DNA from: Moorena sp. SIO3I8
GTDB taxonomy: Bacteria > Cyanobacteriota > Cyanobacteriia > Cyanobacteriales > Coleofasciculaceae
Direction: 5' to 3'
Assembly (NCBI RefSeq): GCF_010692325.1
Contig: NZ_JAAHHW010000050.1
Span: forward strand, 1 to 43,162
DNA: 43,162 nt
The translations under genes were made by a program, and so were the position numbers. A model generated the notes under the pieces. That model saw only the letters and a list, made by a program, of their open reading frames with translations. It did not search any database and had not been told where the DNA came from. This document shows, piece after piece, positions 16,591-27,400 of the stretch (its first letter is position 1; each line of letters starts with the position of its first letter).

Positions 16591-17085
16591 CTAGCATCCT
16601 GGCAAATCAGTAATTTTAATGAAAAGCCATAACTGATCGTGGAAAAATTTATCAAAAGTCCCAACCGTACCATCACCCTGCCCAAATAAGTTTCTACCAT
16701 TATTACCGTTCTTGATTTTATAATAATCCTGGTTATTTACATCATGTTTTATCAACTTCCATAACTGATCGTGGAAAAATTTATCAAAAGTCCCAACCGT
16801 ACCATCACCCTGCCCAAATAAGTTTCTACCATTATTAGCGTTCTTGATTTCATAATAATTCTGGTTGTTTACATCATGTTTTATCAACTTCCATATCTGA
16901 TCAAAGAAAAATTTATCAAAAGTCCCGACCGTACCATCACCCCGTCCAAATAAGTACCGACCATTATTAGCATTCTGGATCCGAAAACATCTCCCATAAG
17001 CAGGGACATTTACCATTGCTAACAGACCCGAGCAAGCAATCAGGACTGCTATAGTACGGACAAAAATCTTTGTTGGTTTTCTCAT
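16591..17085 (-). CDS. Second secreted beta-trefoil protein with three 44-residue repeats
   Basis: A 164-aa protein. Residues 1-31 (MRKPTKIFVRTIAVLIACSG, LLAMVNVPAYG) form a Sec signal peptide. It continues as three repeats of the form YEIKNANNGRNLFGQGDGTV, GTFDKFFHDQLWKLIKHDV. Each ends in Q-x-W (DQIW, DQLW, DQLW), the ricin-type beta-trefoil signature. The repeats are not alignable by eye with the 12755-13279 protein, so this is a different subfamily with the same design. The DNA period is an exact 132 nt. No catalytic domain; probable extracellular or periplasmic carbohydrate binding. Monocistronic, with a perfect palindrome about 87 bp upstream of the start. Confidence 0.78.
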   Translation of the reverse strand: MRKPTKIFVRTIAVLIACSGLLAMVNVPAYGRCFRIQNANNGRYLFGRGDGTVGTFDKFFFDQIWKLIKHDVNNQNYYEIKNANNGRNLFGQGDGTVGTFDKFFHDQLWKLIKHDVNNQDYYKIKNGNNGRNLFGQGDGTVGTFDKFFHDQLWLFIKITDLPGC

Positions 17086-17171
17086 GTTTATTCTTCAATA
17101 TTTACAACTTAAACCACTCATTTAAACCACTTATTTAACCCACGAAAGTAGGCGGTAAGTTTTTTCAGTAA

Positions 17172-17189
17172 TCCTTTACCGGTAAAGGA
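17172..17189. promoter_or_regulatory. Perfect 18-bp palindrome upstream of the beta-trefoil gene
   Basis: TCCTTTACCGGTAAAGGA is self-complementary without a loop, as expected of a dimeric repressor operator. It lies 87 bp before the ATG at 17085. No regulator is encoded nearby that would suit it. Confidence 0.35.
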
Positions 17190-17946
17190 CAATATACCAA
17201 AAAATGGCCACACCCCCTAAAAAGTTGCCAAGGTTACTCCTCCACCCTTACTGGGTAAGGGTTTCAGCGATTTATCCACGTAATAATGCGGGTTTCAGCC
17301 ATCAAAAAGTGGCCACTTTTAAAAATGCAGTGTCTTTTGAATATAACTATACGCCTAGTGTTAGTGTCGCGAGGGCAAGCCTGATACTTCACCTAAAGTC
17401 AACTTGGCTCTCCTATAGGGATTAAAGGAAATAGTAATTCAACTTAACTCCTTGGGGCTAGGGACTGAAAATAGCCCCAAGACCAAGATAACTTAATTAC
17501 CTTAGTTCGTAGTCTCGTTAATAGTAATTCAACTTTGTTTCCTTGAGCTTCTGTCGGTAAGAAGAACTAGGTCTAATTCTTGGTGTAATTATGGGCAATT
17601 CGTAATACCAATAACGCCTATTTAAGGCATTAAAGTTGTTTTCCGTTATCTTTTTCCACCTATCAAAAAAAACAAAAGATTGAAAGTGAAAATACGTTCG
17701 TGAAAAGTGGAAGTTCATTTGCGTCCACGATAGCTTAAAGGCTTATGGGAAAAGGGATAGAGGTAGTTTAGTTCTTATGTGGATATGGGCTGATATTGAG
17801 TATTTTTACTTAAGACTGTGCTAATAGCTAGAGCGAATGGCTACTAATGGTTGACTATACTGATAAAAACGAAAGGGATTAAGTCAAATTACAGAATATT
17901 CTGCATGTATGACTTTCTCCCTAAATTTAACTACTTTTGATTTCTC
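17190..17946. other. Gene-free stretch with one stable hairpin
   Basis: A perfect 10-bp stem (CTTGGGGCTA 17451-17460, TAGCCCCAAG 17472-17481) is the main feature. A 15-bp direct repeat atagtaattcaactt at 17431 and 17520 brackets it. Short frames here, including a 66-codon minus one at 17518-17718, show no recognisable pattern. Confidence 0.55.
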
Positions 17947-18170
17947 ATGTTACCATCTCAGAATTTTGATTCCAACAACCTTGAAGCTAATCAGCTTTTA
18001 GGCACTTCAACTGCTGTGTTAAACCCAGATATATCTTCAAGTTCTGTTTTTCCAGTTCCCTTGTACGAGGTGGAACTGCGATTGCTTTAGTTATTGCTTT
18101 AGCCTTTTTCACGAAAACAGTAATCGAAGCGATTACTAAATTGGTTAAAGAGATCAATAATGATAAGTAA
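17947..18170 (+). pseudogene. Small single-span membrane peptide, interrupted by one frameshift
   Basis: From ATG 17947 a frame gives MLPSQNFDSNNLEANQLLGT, then STAVLNPDISSSSVFPV and stops at 18090. From about 18057 the -1 frame continues SLVRGGTAIALVIALAFFTK, TVIEAITKLVKEINNDK to a TAA at 18170. Joined, they form a 74-residue peptide with a polar N-terminus, one transmembrane helix and a charged amphipathic tail. No canonical slippery heptamer is seen, so a mutation or sequencing error is likelier than programmed shifting. No Shine-Dalgarno. A terminator-like hairpin follows at 18223, which supports transcription of something here. Confidence 0.45.
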
Positions 18171-18222
18171 ATACTCCGATTTTGGTATTCCTACTTGTTA
18201 ACTACCAATAGCTTAACATGAA

Positions 18223-18260
18223 AAAATCCTCAACCATTACTAGGTAGTGGTTGGGGATTT
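18223..18260 (+). terminator. Hairpin terminator-like structure
   Basis: AAATCCTCAACCA and TGGTTGGGGATTT pair over 13 bp with one G-T wobble, about 55 bp after the peptide's stop. AT-rich sequence follows without a clean T-run. Confidence 0.5.
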
Positions 18261-18717
18261 ATGATTTTGAGCAAGTACTGGTCAAACTGCTTGGGAGCAG
18301 GTCAGTTTTATAATAACATTTGTACTATTAAGCCCTGAGACTTAGAAGTTTTTAGTTTCAAGACCCACATTATTTTATTCAAAATATAATGCATATAATA
18401 CTATTTGACAATATTCTGTTGTGGTGCCGGTAGAGAGCTTCGACACCTAGTTTATTATTCTCAGCCAGTGGGATAAATTAGGATGTTTTGATAGTGGGTA
18501 GTTTGGGCAAAACGGTTAAACTCAGCCCCTAATAAGGATAATATCCGCATAGAAGTCCCATTGAAGAGCCGAATGTAGGAGAGCCAGGAATGATGTTGGG
18601 TACGGTTCTGCAATCATGAATATGCCTGATAGCGGTTATTTATCCAGTTACTGTGCCATTATAATTGACTGTTCTTGGAGAGGTACTATAGTTACAATCG
18701 AGATATTTATAGTTTTT
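18261..18717. other. Gene-free stretch
   Basis: AT-rich, with no open frame, array or palindrome that I could support. Confidence 0.55.
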
Positions 18718-19140
18718 TTATAAGTTCTGTTTTAAATTACAAACTGCTTCTGCATTCCAAGTACCTCCATTTGCATTATCGTTCAAAATTCCCGACATTT
18801 TGTAGGCATTAGTGCCAATGGAAGTGACTCTCAAATTAGCTTGGTCTATTGTCTGATCGCCGCGTTTGGTTATTACACTAGCTGTCACATTGGCTCCATT
18901 CATCTTAAAGCGAAGCTCGATCTTGCCTCGTCCTCCGCGACTATTGAGGTATTGTCCTAAAAATGCAGTCTCCTTGGTCGCTACCCCTACTTGTTTCAAT
19001 GCTTGATAATCGCCTATTTGAGGAGATAGGTTAAATGGTGTTTCTGTTAATAGTCGAGCTTGGACACCAATTGGATAGACTGTAGATAAAACTATGCCAA
19101 ACGCATGTGTAAAAAAAGATTTTTGCTTTATAGTAGTCAT
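18718..19140 (-). CDS. Secreted hypothetical protein
   Basis: A 140-aa protein from ATG 19140. Residues 1-28 (MTTIKQKSFFTHAFGIVLST, VYPIGVQA) look like a Sec signal peptide with an AxA-like end. The mature part is beta-rich: GQYLNSRGGRGKIELRFKMN, ANVTASVITKRGDQ, NLRVTSIGTNAYKMSGILND. It ends GGTWNAEAVCNLKQNL with a single cysteine. I do not recognise the family. The frame extends upstream to 19257 but those 39 residues are Arg/Ser-rich, precede a good signal peptide and overlap another frame, so the internal ATG is preferred. Confidence 0.6.
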   Translation of the reverse strand: MTTIKQKSFFTHAFGIVLSTVYPIGVQARLLTETPFNLSPQIGDYQALKQVGVATKETAFLGQYLNSRGGRGKIELRFKMNGANVTASVITKRGDQTIDQANLRVTSIGTNAYKMSGILNDNANGGTWNAEAVCNLKQNL

Positions 19141-19336
19141 GTCTAATAAGCTCAGGAAAAAAGAGGCCGATTCCTGTAGTAGCACCCGCGCCTTTGCTCT
19201 ATGCCTCAAGAAAGACCTAGACCTAGCCAAGGAAGGCAAAGCCCGAGCACTATACAAACTGCCCTTCCCAGAAATCGAAAGGCTGATCAGAAGAAGGGTC
19301 TACCACTATACATTACTCCCTCGCAGTGATCATTGA
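19139..19336 (+). CDS. Possible small basic protein
   Basis: A 65-aa frame starting MSNKLRKKEADSCSSTRAFA and running to RRRVYHYTLLPRSDH. Its codons favour C in third position, like the gene at 19455, which argues it may be real and belong with that gene. Its ATG shares a CATG with the divergent gene on the other strand, so both cannot keep separate promoters in the gap. No Shine-Dalgarno or known motif. Low confidence. Confidence 0.33.
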   Translation: MSNKLRKKEADSCSSTRAFALCLKKDLDLAKEGKARALYKLPFPEIERLIRRRVYHYTLLPRSDH

Positions 19337-19387
19337 TTTTCCTGTCGTCGGAGGATATACTGATGACAGACAACGACAAATCTAAAA

Positions 19388-19424
19388 AGCGATCGCACCA
19401 ACTTATCCCGGAAGTGCGATCGCT
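19388..19424. repeat. HIP1-based hairpin
   Basis: Two HIP1 octamers form the arms AGCGATCGCAC (19388-19398) and GTGCGATCGCT (19414-19424), a perfect 11-bp stem 30 bp before the next gene. It could end transcription from upstream. Confidence 0.6.
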
Positions 19425-19454
19425 AAGTAAATGTAAAACCATTCGAGATTGATC

Positions 19455-20087
19455 ATGACAAAAAATCCAAATTTCGCACAAGTAGCTCCCATCAACCTAG
19501 GACACGGATACAAGATTGAAGGGCTGTGGCACCCCCAACTAGACAAATTTGGGTCTGGTGCTTCCCAATTAGCTAAGCTTTTCCAATTCGACCAATCTCA
19601 GGCTTCAAGGACACTCAAACGCTTATTAGGCAAGGGTTTCCAATTCGACCAATGGAAGTCAGAAATCCACCCAGACAAGGTAAATGTAGTCTTGGTCGAG
19701 ACAATCGCAGATTTGATTTGGGAATTAAGCATTCTGAAGATCGACAAGCGGAACGAAAACCTTATCCCTGGCCAGAAGACAGCCATAAAGATAGGCAAAG
19801 GATTGATGAGTATGGGACTGGTTGAGCGCTACCGGGACGGTTTTGGCTTCGAGAGTGACAAAAACTTCAGGGATAGCTTTCTCCAAGAGCAAGTGAAGCG
19901 GTTAGAAGGGGAAGTTATCGATCTACGGAACAACGACGAGTGCTGGCGGTACCTTAACCAGGAACTGAAGCAACAGCTAACGGATCTCTGTGAGGGTATG
20001 GCTGAACCTGATCAGTTAAGGACAGAGAACGAGTATTTACACCGCCTCCTTCGGGAAAATGGCATAGACCCGTACCAACCCCGATAA
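19455..20087 (+). CDS. Putative DNA-binding protein with C-terminal coiled coil
   Basis: A 210-aa protein from ATG 19455 (an in-frame ATG two codons earlier is possible). Residues 20-75 (HGYKIEGLWHPQLDKFGSGA, SQLAKLFQFDQSQASRTLKR) look like a winged or helix-turn-helix domain. The TLKRLLGKGFQFDQWKS and NVVLVETIADLIWEL part recalls the N-terminal domain of phage antirepressor-like proteins. Residues 140-200 are heptad-like with Leu/Glu/Lys (LQEQVKRLEGEVIDLRNND), a probable dimerising coiled coil. The C-rich codon choice differs from the neighbours, suggesting transfer, perhaps from a plasmid or phage. I cannot name a family with certainty. A terminator follows at once. Confidence 0.62.
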   Translation: MTKNPNFAQVAPINLGHGYKIEGLWHPQLDKFGSGASQLAKLFQFDQSQASRTLKRLLGKGFQFDQWKSEIHPDKVNVVLVETIADLIWELSILKIDKRNENLIPGQKTAIKIGKGLMSMGLVERYRDGFGFESDKNFRDSFLQEQVKRLEGEVIDLRNNDECWRYLNQELKQQLTDLCEGMAEPDQLRTENEYLHRLLRENGIDPYQPR

Positions 20088-20112
20088 CACCCCACAATAC
20101 TCCACTCAATTC

Positions 20113-20136
20113 TCCCGTCTCTCTGGCGGGATTTTT
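20113..20136 (+). terminator. Rho-independent terminator between convergent genes
   Basis: Stem TCCCG/CGGGA with a 9-nt loop, followed by TTTTT. It ends the 19455 gene; the minus-strand PEP-CTERM gene converges on it at 20146. Confidence 0.72.
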
Positions 20137-20145
20137 ATATTGATA

Positions 20146-20802
20146 TTACTGCTTTGCTTGTTTCTGCTGCTTGAGCTTGTGCTTCAATAAGGAACTAATT
20201 CCTAAAGCTCCCAAAGCTAAAATCCCTAGAATAGAAGTAGGCTCGGGAACTCTTTCACTTGTAGACAATGACAGCTCAGCACGAGATACAATGGCATCAT
20301 CTCTGTAAGATACCGAAATTTTGCCACTATTAGCATTAAATACCTTCTCGATTTCTTCTGACTTGTAAAACTCCAGTAATTTTAAAGATAGCGATTGCTT
20401 GGTTCCTATTGGTAAATTGCGGGGCGGAGCAATAATAATAGGATCTAATCCTATGATCCCAAATGTATCATCAGTGATCAGGACGTTGTTTGGTGTCAGG
20501 TCTAAAATTAGGTTCGCTTGGGATAAGTTATTGATTGATGTAGCCAAGTCAGAAAAATCAAAGCTCCAACTTGTCTGTTCATCAATCCCATTACCAAGGA
20601 TGTTATCCCCATTCCTTTCTATCGTAAAATCGCCGTTTTGTAGGGTTTGACCAATACTGGGATTTAGGATTATTGAAGGAGTTGAACTGCCAATCGCTTC
20701 AGCTGTGAAATCAAGACGACTAGCCAAGGCTTTTTCAGGTATTAAGCAACTGCTCAAAACGACGGCAACTGTAGCCACTGAGAACACTTTTAAAGCAACC
20801 AT
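20146..20802 (-). CDS. PEP-CTERM sorting-domain protein
   Basis: A 218-aa exported protein. The start at ATG 20802 gives a signal peptide (MVALKVFSVATVAVVLSSCL, IPEKALAS); the open frame reaches 20958 but that extension has no such pattern. The C-terminus shows VPEPTS, then a hydrophobic helix (ILGILALGALGISSLL) and a basic tail (KHKLKQQKQAKQ). That is the PEP-CTERM signal cleaved by an exosortase/EpsH-type transpeptidase. The body (DFTAEAIGSSTPSIILNPSI, WSFDFSDLATSINNLSQANL) is beta-sandwich-like with no catalytic motif. Such proteins are surface or exopolysaccharide associated. No exosortase is in the window. Confidence 0.85.
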   Translation of the reverse strand: MVALKVFSVATVAVVLSSCLIPEKALASRLDFTAEAIGSSTPSIILNPSIGQTLQNGDFTIERNGDNILGNGIDEQTSWSFDFSDLATSINNLSQANLILDLTPNNVLITDDTFGIIGLDPIIIAPPRNLPIGTKQSLSLKLLEFYKSEEIEKVFNANSGKISVSYRDDAIVSRAELSLSTSERVPEPTSILGILALGALGISSLLKHKLKQQKQAKQ

Positions 20803-21496
<694 letters not shown>

Positions 21497-24400
21497 CTAT
21501 CCCTCAATAATATCTGTAAGCAAAAGATTCAAGTTTTCCACCGTTAACAGAGGCAAGTTAGGATTCTCCGTACTACTCACATTTTCTGGGTTGGAAAAGA
21601 GACTAAAACTAAACAGATATCGTCCCCTGGTTTGATTGGGGTTTTTCTGAGTCTGCCAATTGTCAATTTCCCGGACAATATTTGTTCGCAGTTGTTGAGT
21701 CACTGCTAACATATCGGTGGAATCCCCAGACTTTTGAACCGTAAATCGAGGAGTTAGTAGAACAGGTAAGGAAGCTAACAGTTCCTCATCATTAGTGTTG
21801 CTAGCTAAAGCAAAGGCATACTGACAGCTAATCCGAATATCATAAGGACGGTTAATGATAGCTGGGAGCAAGACTTTGAATAACTCTTCGAGATGCTGTG
21901 TCAAGGTTTTACTTCTGGTATTGCCCAGGTCGGCAATATCCCAACGCTTATCATTAACAATTAGAGGAGTAATCCGATTCTTAAACCTTACTTCAGGAGT
22001 CTGGAAGATGAAAGCAGCATTAGTTTCCCTGCCATCAATCAAATTTTTATTGCGGGCGAGACGGATAGCACCCCAGGCATTTTGATAGTCCAACACATCC
22101 AAATTAGTCACAGTCACCTTACGATCCGGTAATGCCGACTCCCCAAAGGTTTCTACCCCAGTTGCATCAAGCAATTTGGTGAAATCATACTCAATTGTCG
22201 TATAAGGTACTGTGGGGGAGTTAGTGGTTACATCGTTTTGCCTGGTCTCATTTAACTCATACCCTGGTAACTCAATGTCTAAGACTTGTTGATCAGCAAC
22301 GGGAAGATTGTTAGTGGGAGTGATGATAACCGTTTTGGTTTCTTGGTCAGCGGATAGGTTTTCATCAATATTGTAGTGAACTGTCTGGCGAGATGCCTGT
22401 GCGATCGCAATCGGTTGCCAAATTTGCCATGACCTAGCCACGTCTTCTGCTAGAGTCGCAAAGGCACTGAGGGCAGAGGTAACCGTAGTCTGGTTGTCAT
22501 CGGTTAACCCTGTTTCCAAAGCTTTGAGATCACTGGCTAGGGTTGGATATAGATTGTTAAACCGCACCAGGGTATCTAACAGTGGATCAATAGTATTAGT
22601 CGTATCAATAATTGTGCCAACACCCACTGGGTCCGCAATCTCTGCATTAACTGCATTACTCAGGACAATAGTAAAGGTTTCATTATTTTCAACAACATCA
22701 TCGCTCTTGACTTCCACCTGAATTTCTTTGCTGGTTTCACCTGGATCAAATTGTAGAGTTCCTTGAGTTGCCGTGTAATCTTCTGGTGCTTTCGCAGTGA
22801 CATCCTGGGTTTGATAATTAACAGTAACAGTCTTTTCAGAGGGAGGAGATAAGGTAACAGTGAAAACTGCAAATGTTTCGTCTTGATTTTCTTCGGGTTC
22901 CTTCAAAGAGACATCATTAATCGTTAATTTAGAGGAACCATTGTATTCAATCCGGCATTCAATGGTATCTTGAGCCACATCGGGATGTTCATAGAGGAAA
23001 ACATAATTCCAGTCTCGAATATCCTCAGCACTGAGAATATCACCAGCAAAACTGTCGGGGTCAGGAATTGCTGTATGGGAAATCAGAGAAGGAGGAAGGG
23101 GAAAATCTCGCAAAGGAATCGGAATTTGAACATCTCCAATTTGATTAGGCTCATCGTTGAGAGGTTGAATAAAATTGAGCCAAGAGGAGGTGGAATTGGT
23201 AGTATTAATATTATATTCCAACTCATTAACCTGATAGTTCAGATTAACCGCAATATCTTCGTAACGCTGAGGCGTTTGGGTATTGAAGAAAAAGGTCAGC
23301 GTAGACTTACCATTGTTGGCATCGCTCAGGGAAATTTTAGCTGGAGATAAGGTGAAATCTATCGATTGAAGCAGAGCTTGCTTTTCTGCGTCAGAACTAG
23401 TGGAGTTGGGTGTACTTTCAAGATTGGTGTAATAAGCCCCGCTCATGACTGGTTGCCCAGATAAACGAGGAATATCTTGACCAGACCATTGATAGCCATC
23501 AGCGATCGCTACATCCACGTTATATTGAACAATGGTTTCAATGTCGTAAGCATCTGCTAAATTTGTCAGCAATTCCTTTTGGAGTGCTGCCACTGCTAAG
23601 GTTTGGCGAGTAGTATACTCTGAGGAATTTGTATCCACAGAAGTATCCAATACATGGGTCACATTGTTACTAATCGAATCTGCCAAACTTGCTTTGACAT
23701 CTAAAATCCGCCCAAGCTCACCCTTTAAGGTGGTATCATTCACTGCAGGAATAGCTGTTTCCGGTTTCAGGATATCTTCAATAGCACGTAAATACTTACG
23801 GGCTAAACCATTCAGGTCTACCGCATCCACTCGCACGGTTTCTGTTGAGGTTTGGTCAAGTCCACCATCTTGGGTGTAGCTGTAAAGGCTTACTTCCCCT
23901 GACATTAAGGTATTGCTCAAAGGCGCAGCAGAAAAGAAGTAGGGGAAATCCTCTTTGATATCGTAACTAATCCCCGTATCCCCCAGATGAACTGCCCACA
24001 GGGTATCGCTGTTTTGAGGATTAGCATTATCAATATTCCCAGCATTCCGCCCCACTGCTAGCTTTAAGTTAGGTAGTGCTTGCTCAAAAGCCTTGGCAAA
24101 GGGGTCAAGGGAGGCCAGGCGTTGGCTAAACTCAGCATTTTCATCATCTGAGGAGCTGGTCAGCACAACGGTTTTGGGGGCAAAATAGGCTGATACTACC
24201 TCAGCTTCAGGCACATAGCCTGGATGCATCAAATCCTTGTTGCGTCGCATTTCCAGCTGTACGGTGACCGAGAATAGTAAATCCGTTGGATACAGAAGAC
24301 TATTATTGTTATCTCGGATGGTGATATCAACCGTTGTGCTAGCTACTGCTGGGGGAACAATCCAATTCTGTAAGGGCTCAATTAGACCCGATTCATTTTG

Positions 24401-27400
24401 GAGCGCCTCTGCTACTTCTGCTACAGTCAGGGGGCGTTGCGAACGCTTTTCTAAGAGATCCACCGCTGTTTTCAGACAACTGAGGTCATACATCCGATGA
24501 ATAATGTCCAATGATGTCTGTAAGGTGTCGATCAATACCTGATCATCGGGTTGACCATGGGCAGTTTCGATATTAGCGATCGCGTAGCGTGACCTTTGGT
24601 CAATCGCATCCGGGACATCCAAGGTTTCAGGTTGAGTATGAACCGTTGATGGCTCGAATTGGGGTTTAAGGTTACCTTGAGCATCCAGCAGTGTTGCTTT
24701 CAAGATACTCAAGGAAGATTCACTATCACTGGGATCAAGTAAGGCCCGTAACGCAATGCGATTTGCCCCTGCTAAGTTGTCCAGTTGCTCATAAATAGCA
24801 TTCACCGCCCCAATGCTTTGCTGGGCTTGACTGGCTTCGGCATCAATAGTATTTTTGAAATTAACCAGGGTTAGCGCCCATCGAGAGGTGAGGGTGTAGA
24901 AGGTTTCATCGGTTCCGGTCTGGATAGTTTGACTATCGATGAAAGCCGCTAACCGTTCTAAGTCGCTATTTACCGTATCGTCACTGTTGTAACTAATCTT
25001 AGTCAGGGATGCCAAAACCGGACGGACATCGATAGCAGTATTGCCACTCAACAGTCCTGCCAGGGTTTGGTTAGCGATCGCTACTGCTGCTGCAGTAATT
25101 TCCGTTCCCATGGTACTGGTTAACGTACTCAGGGATGTTGTTTGAGCTGTGGATTGTACCACTGCTAGAGAGTCAGCGTTCTGTGCAGAAGAGGTATCCA
25201 GGGTAAAGCGATCCGGAATGTAGAGGGTTGCCCCGGACTGTAACGCTAAAGTGGGATTTTGAAGGGCAATATCCCCTGCTGTGGTTTGATCGGTAATAAT
25301 TTGACTATCATGGGCAGCAGCAATAGCAATCATTTGGTCAAAGCTATCCCCACTGGTGACAGTGTAGTTAAACAGCACGTCAGCCAGGATTACATCCTCC
25401 GTACCAAATAACCCAGTCATATCGCTGACAGCACCAGCAACCACAGCTAATTGACTAGCGATCGCAGACTCAGTCAGAATATCACTGATATTGCCCACCG
25501 CTTGTACCGTTTCCAACACCGTGCGATGAAGGTTGGTTTGTAGATGAAGCTGCTGAGTTAGGTAAGCAAGGGTGTTCCGTTCGGGCAGAATTGCCTCAGC
25601 AATGGTATACTCCAGGGCACCCACTTCAGCAACAATGCCCGATTTCAGCACATCGATAGCGCGAGCATCAGTAGTGGCGACAAACTGGTTAAGGGCAATG
25701 TGATATAGACTATCCTGATCCTGGATGGTGTAATCAAGGCTAATCTCGGGGATTGTTATTGTGGAACCTGCCACCAGTAAATCCTGGCGTTGGGCATTGG
25801 CAGTAATGACCGTTTCAGTAGTTTCTATCCTAGACGTATTGGGGAATGCCGTAGCGATCGCACTCCAGGTCTTGTCAGTGATCACCTTGATGTCTACATT
25901 AAACGGAGTTGGTGAAGCTTCATCTTTCTTGGTCACCGTGACCGTTAATGTTGTGTCCGTGGGGAAAATTTCCAGATTACGAATGGCCTCAACCACATCC
26001 TGGGATTCTGCTAACAGACGGTCTCGAAGAGTGCCCAAAGTTTCGCCATCCTGGGTTGTGCTATCCAAGGCTGAAACCGTAACCCCTGCCAGCAATACCG
26101 TCGATTCATTCTCTGCAATAATCTCATTGATCCGGTCGGTCAGGATCTGGTCAAACTCCCGATCCAGGTCAGCATTTTCCAGCTGCAATACCCCATAGGC
26201 AATTTCTTCTAGGGTGGCATTTAGGGTAACGTAATTGTTGACGTGGGGTGCTTCTAGACCGTTGATCAGGACACCATTGGTTAAAGTTTCGGTCGTATCT
26301 AACCCTTGAGCAATGGTTTGTAGCAGGATTTCGATCAGGTGGTCTTCCTCTAGGGCGAGTTGTGCGATCGCAATTGACTCGAAGGTATCCCCATCTTGAA
26401 CGGTATAGCTTACGAAATGATTAGCGGTATCAGTGTAAGAAATAATCCCACCGACCGCTAATAAATCCGCCGTTTTTGCATATTTAGTGACAATTTCCTC
26501 AACTTTGGCACTTTGAGTGCCGTAATCTTTGTTGAGCTTAGTTGCGATCGCATTTAAGCTGTTGGTTGGCTCAACCCGAATACCTACAGGAACAGGAATC
26601 TGAATACTTTGATCACTGCTGAAAATACCACTAACTGCACTATTACTATCTCCTAAATCTCCAATATCACACCCATACTGATTAGCAACTGATTCCAGGT
26701 CTTCACTGTTACCAGCCACTGTATAGGCAAATTCCTGGAGATATTCCAAAGTGACCAAATACTTATAGACATTATCCACAAAGTCCGTGAAGGCGGCACG
26801 CTGGGAATCAGTCAACTCCTGGTCACTGCTGGGAATCACCGATGTACTCACCGTAAAGGTTAAGTTTGAGTCATGAACCTGATAGTAAATTTGTTGATAA
26901 GTAGCGCGGTCAGTTTTAATCTTATCCAGTGCCTCAGTGAAAAGATTCCCAGGAGTGGGAATATATTTAGATTGGTCTAACACCAACTCCAGAATCAAAT
27001 TAGCAGTCTTATCATCCTTGCTGGTAATCCTATAGCTTTCACCCACCGAGGGCCATTGATTGATTCCCAAAATCTGGTCGAAATAACCTAATTTTTGGCT
27101 AATACCTTCTGCAAAGTCCCCATCACTTCCCAAACGATTCCCATAGATATCTTGCCAGCGAAAATCCAACTTAAAGGTATCTCCAATACCGTAATAGGGA
27201 TTGAGGGTATCCTTGAGAATTTCCGGTAATGCTTGGGATTCTGTGTGGGCGGCGGTAGTTAAAGCATAAACCGGCAAGACTTTTTCATAGACCCATGTTT
27301 TATGTTTTTTATTATCCTCATCTTCTTCAATCGGTCCGATCGGTAGACGGTCTTGCCCGGTTTTAAAGTCAGCTTCAATTGTACTGGGCAGCTGATAACT

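Noticed and set aside
17518-17718. 66-codon minus-strand frame
   Set aside because: Aromatic-rich composition from AT-rich DNA, no ribosome site, no recognisable pattern.
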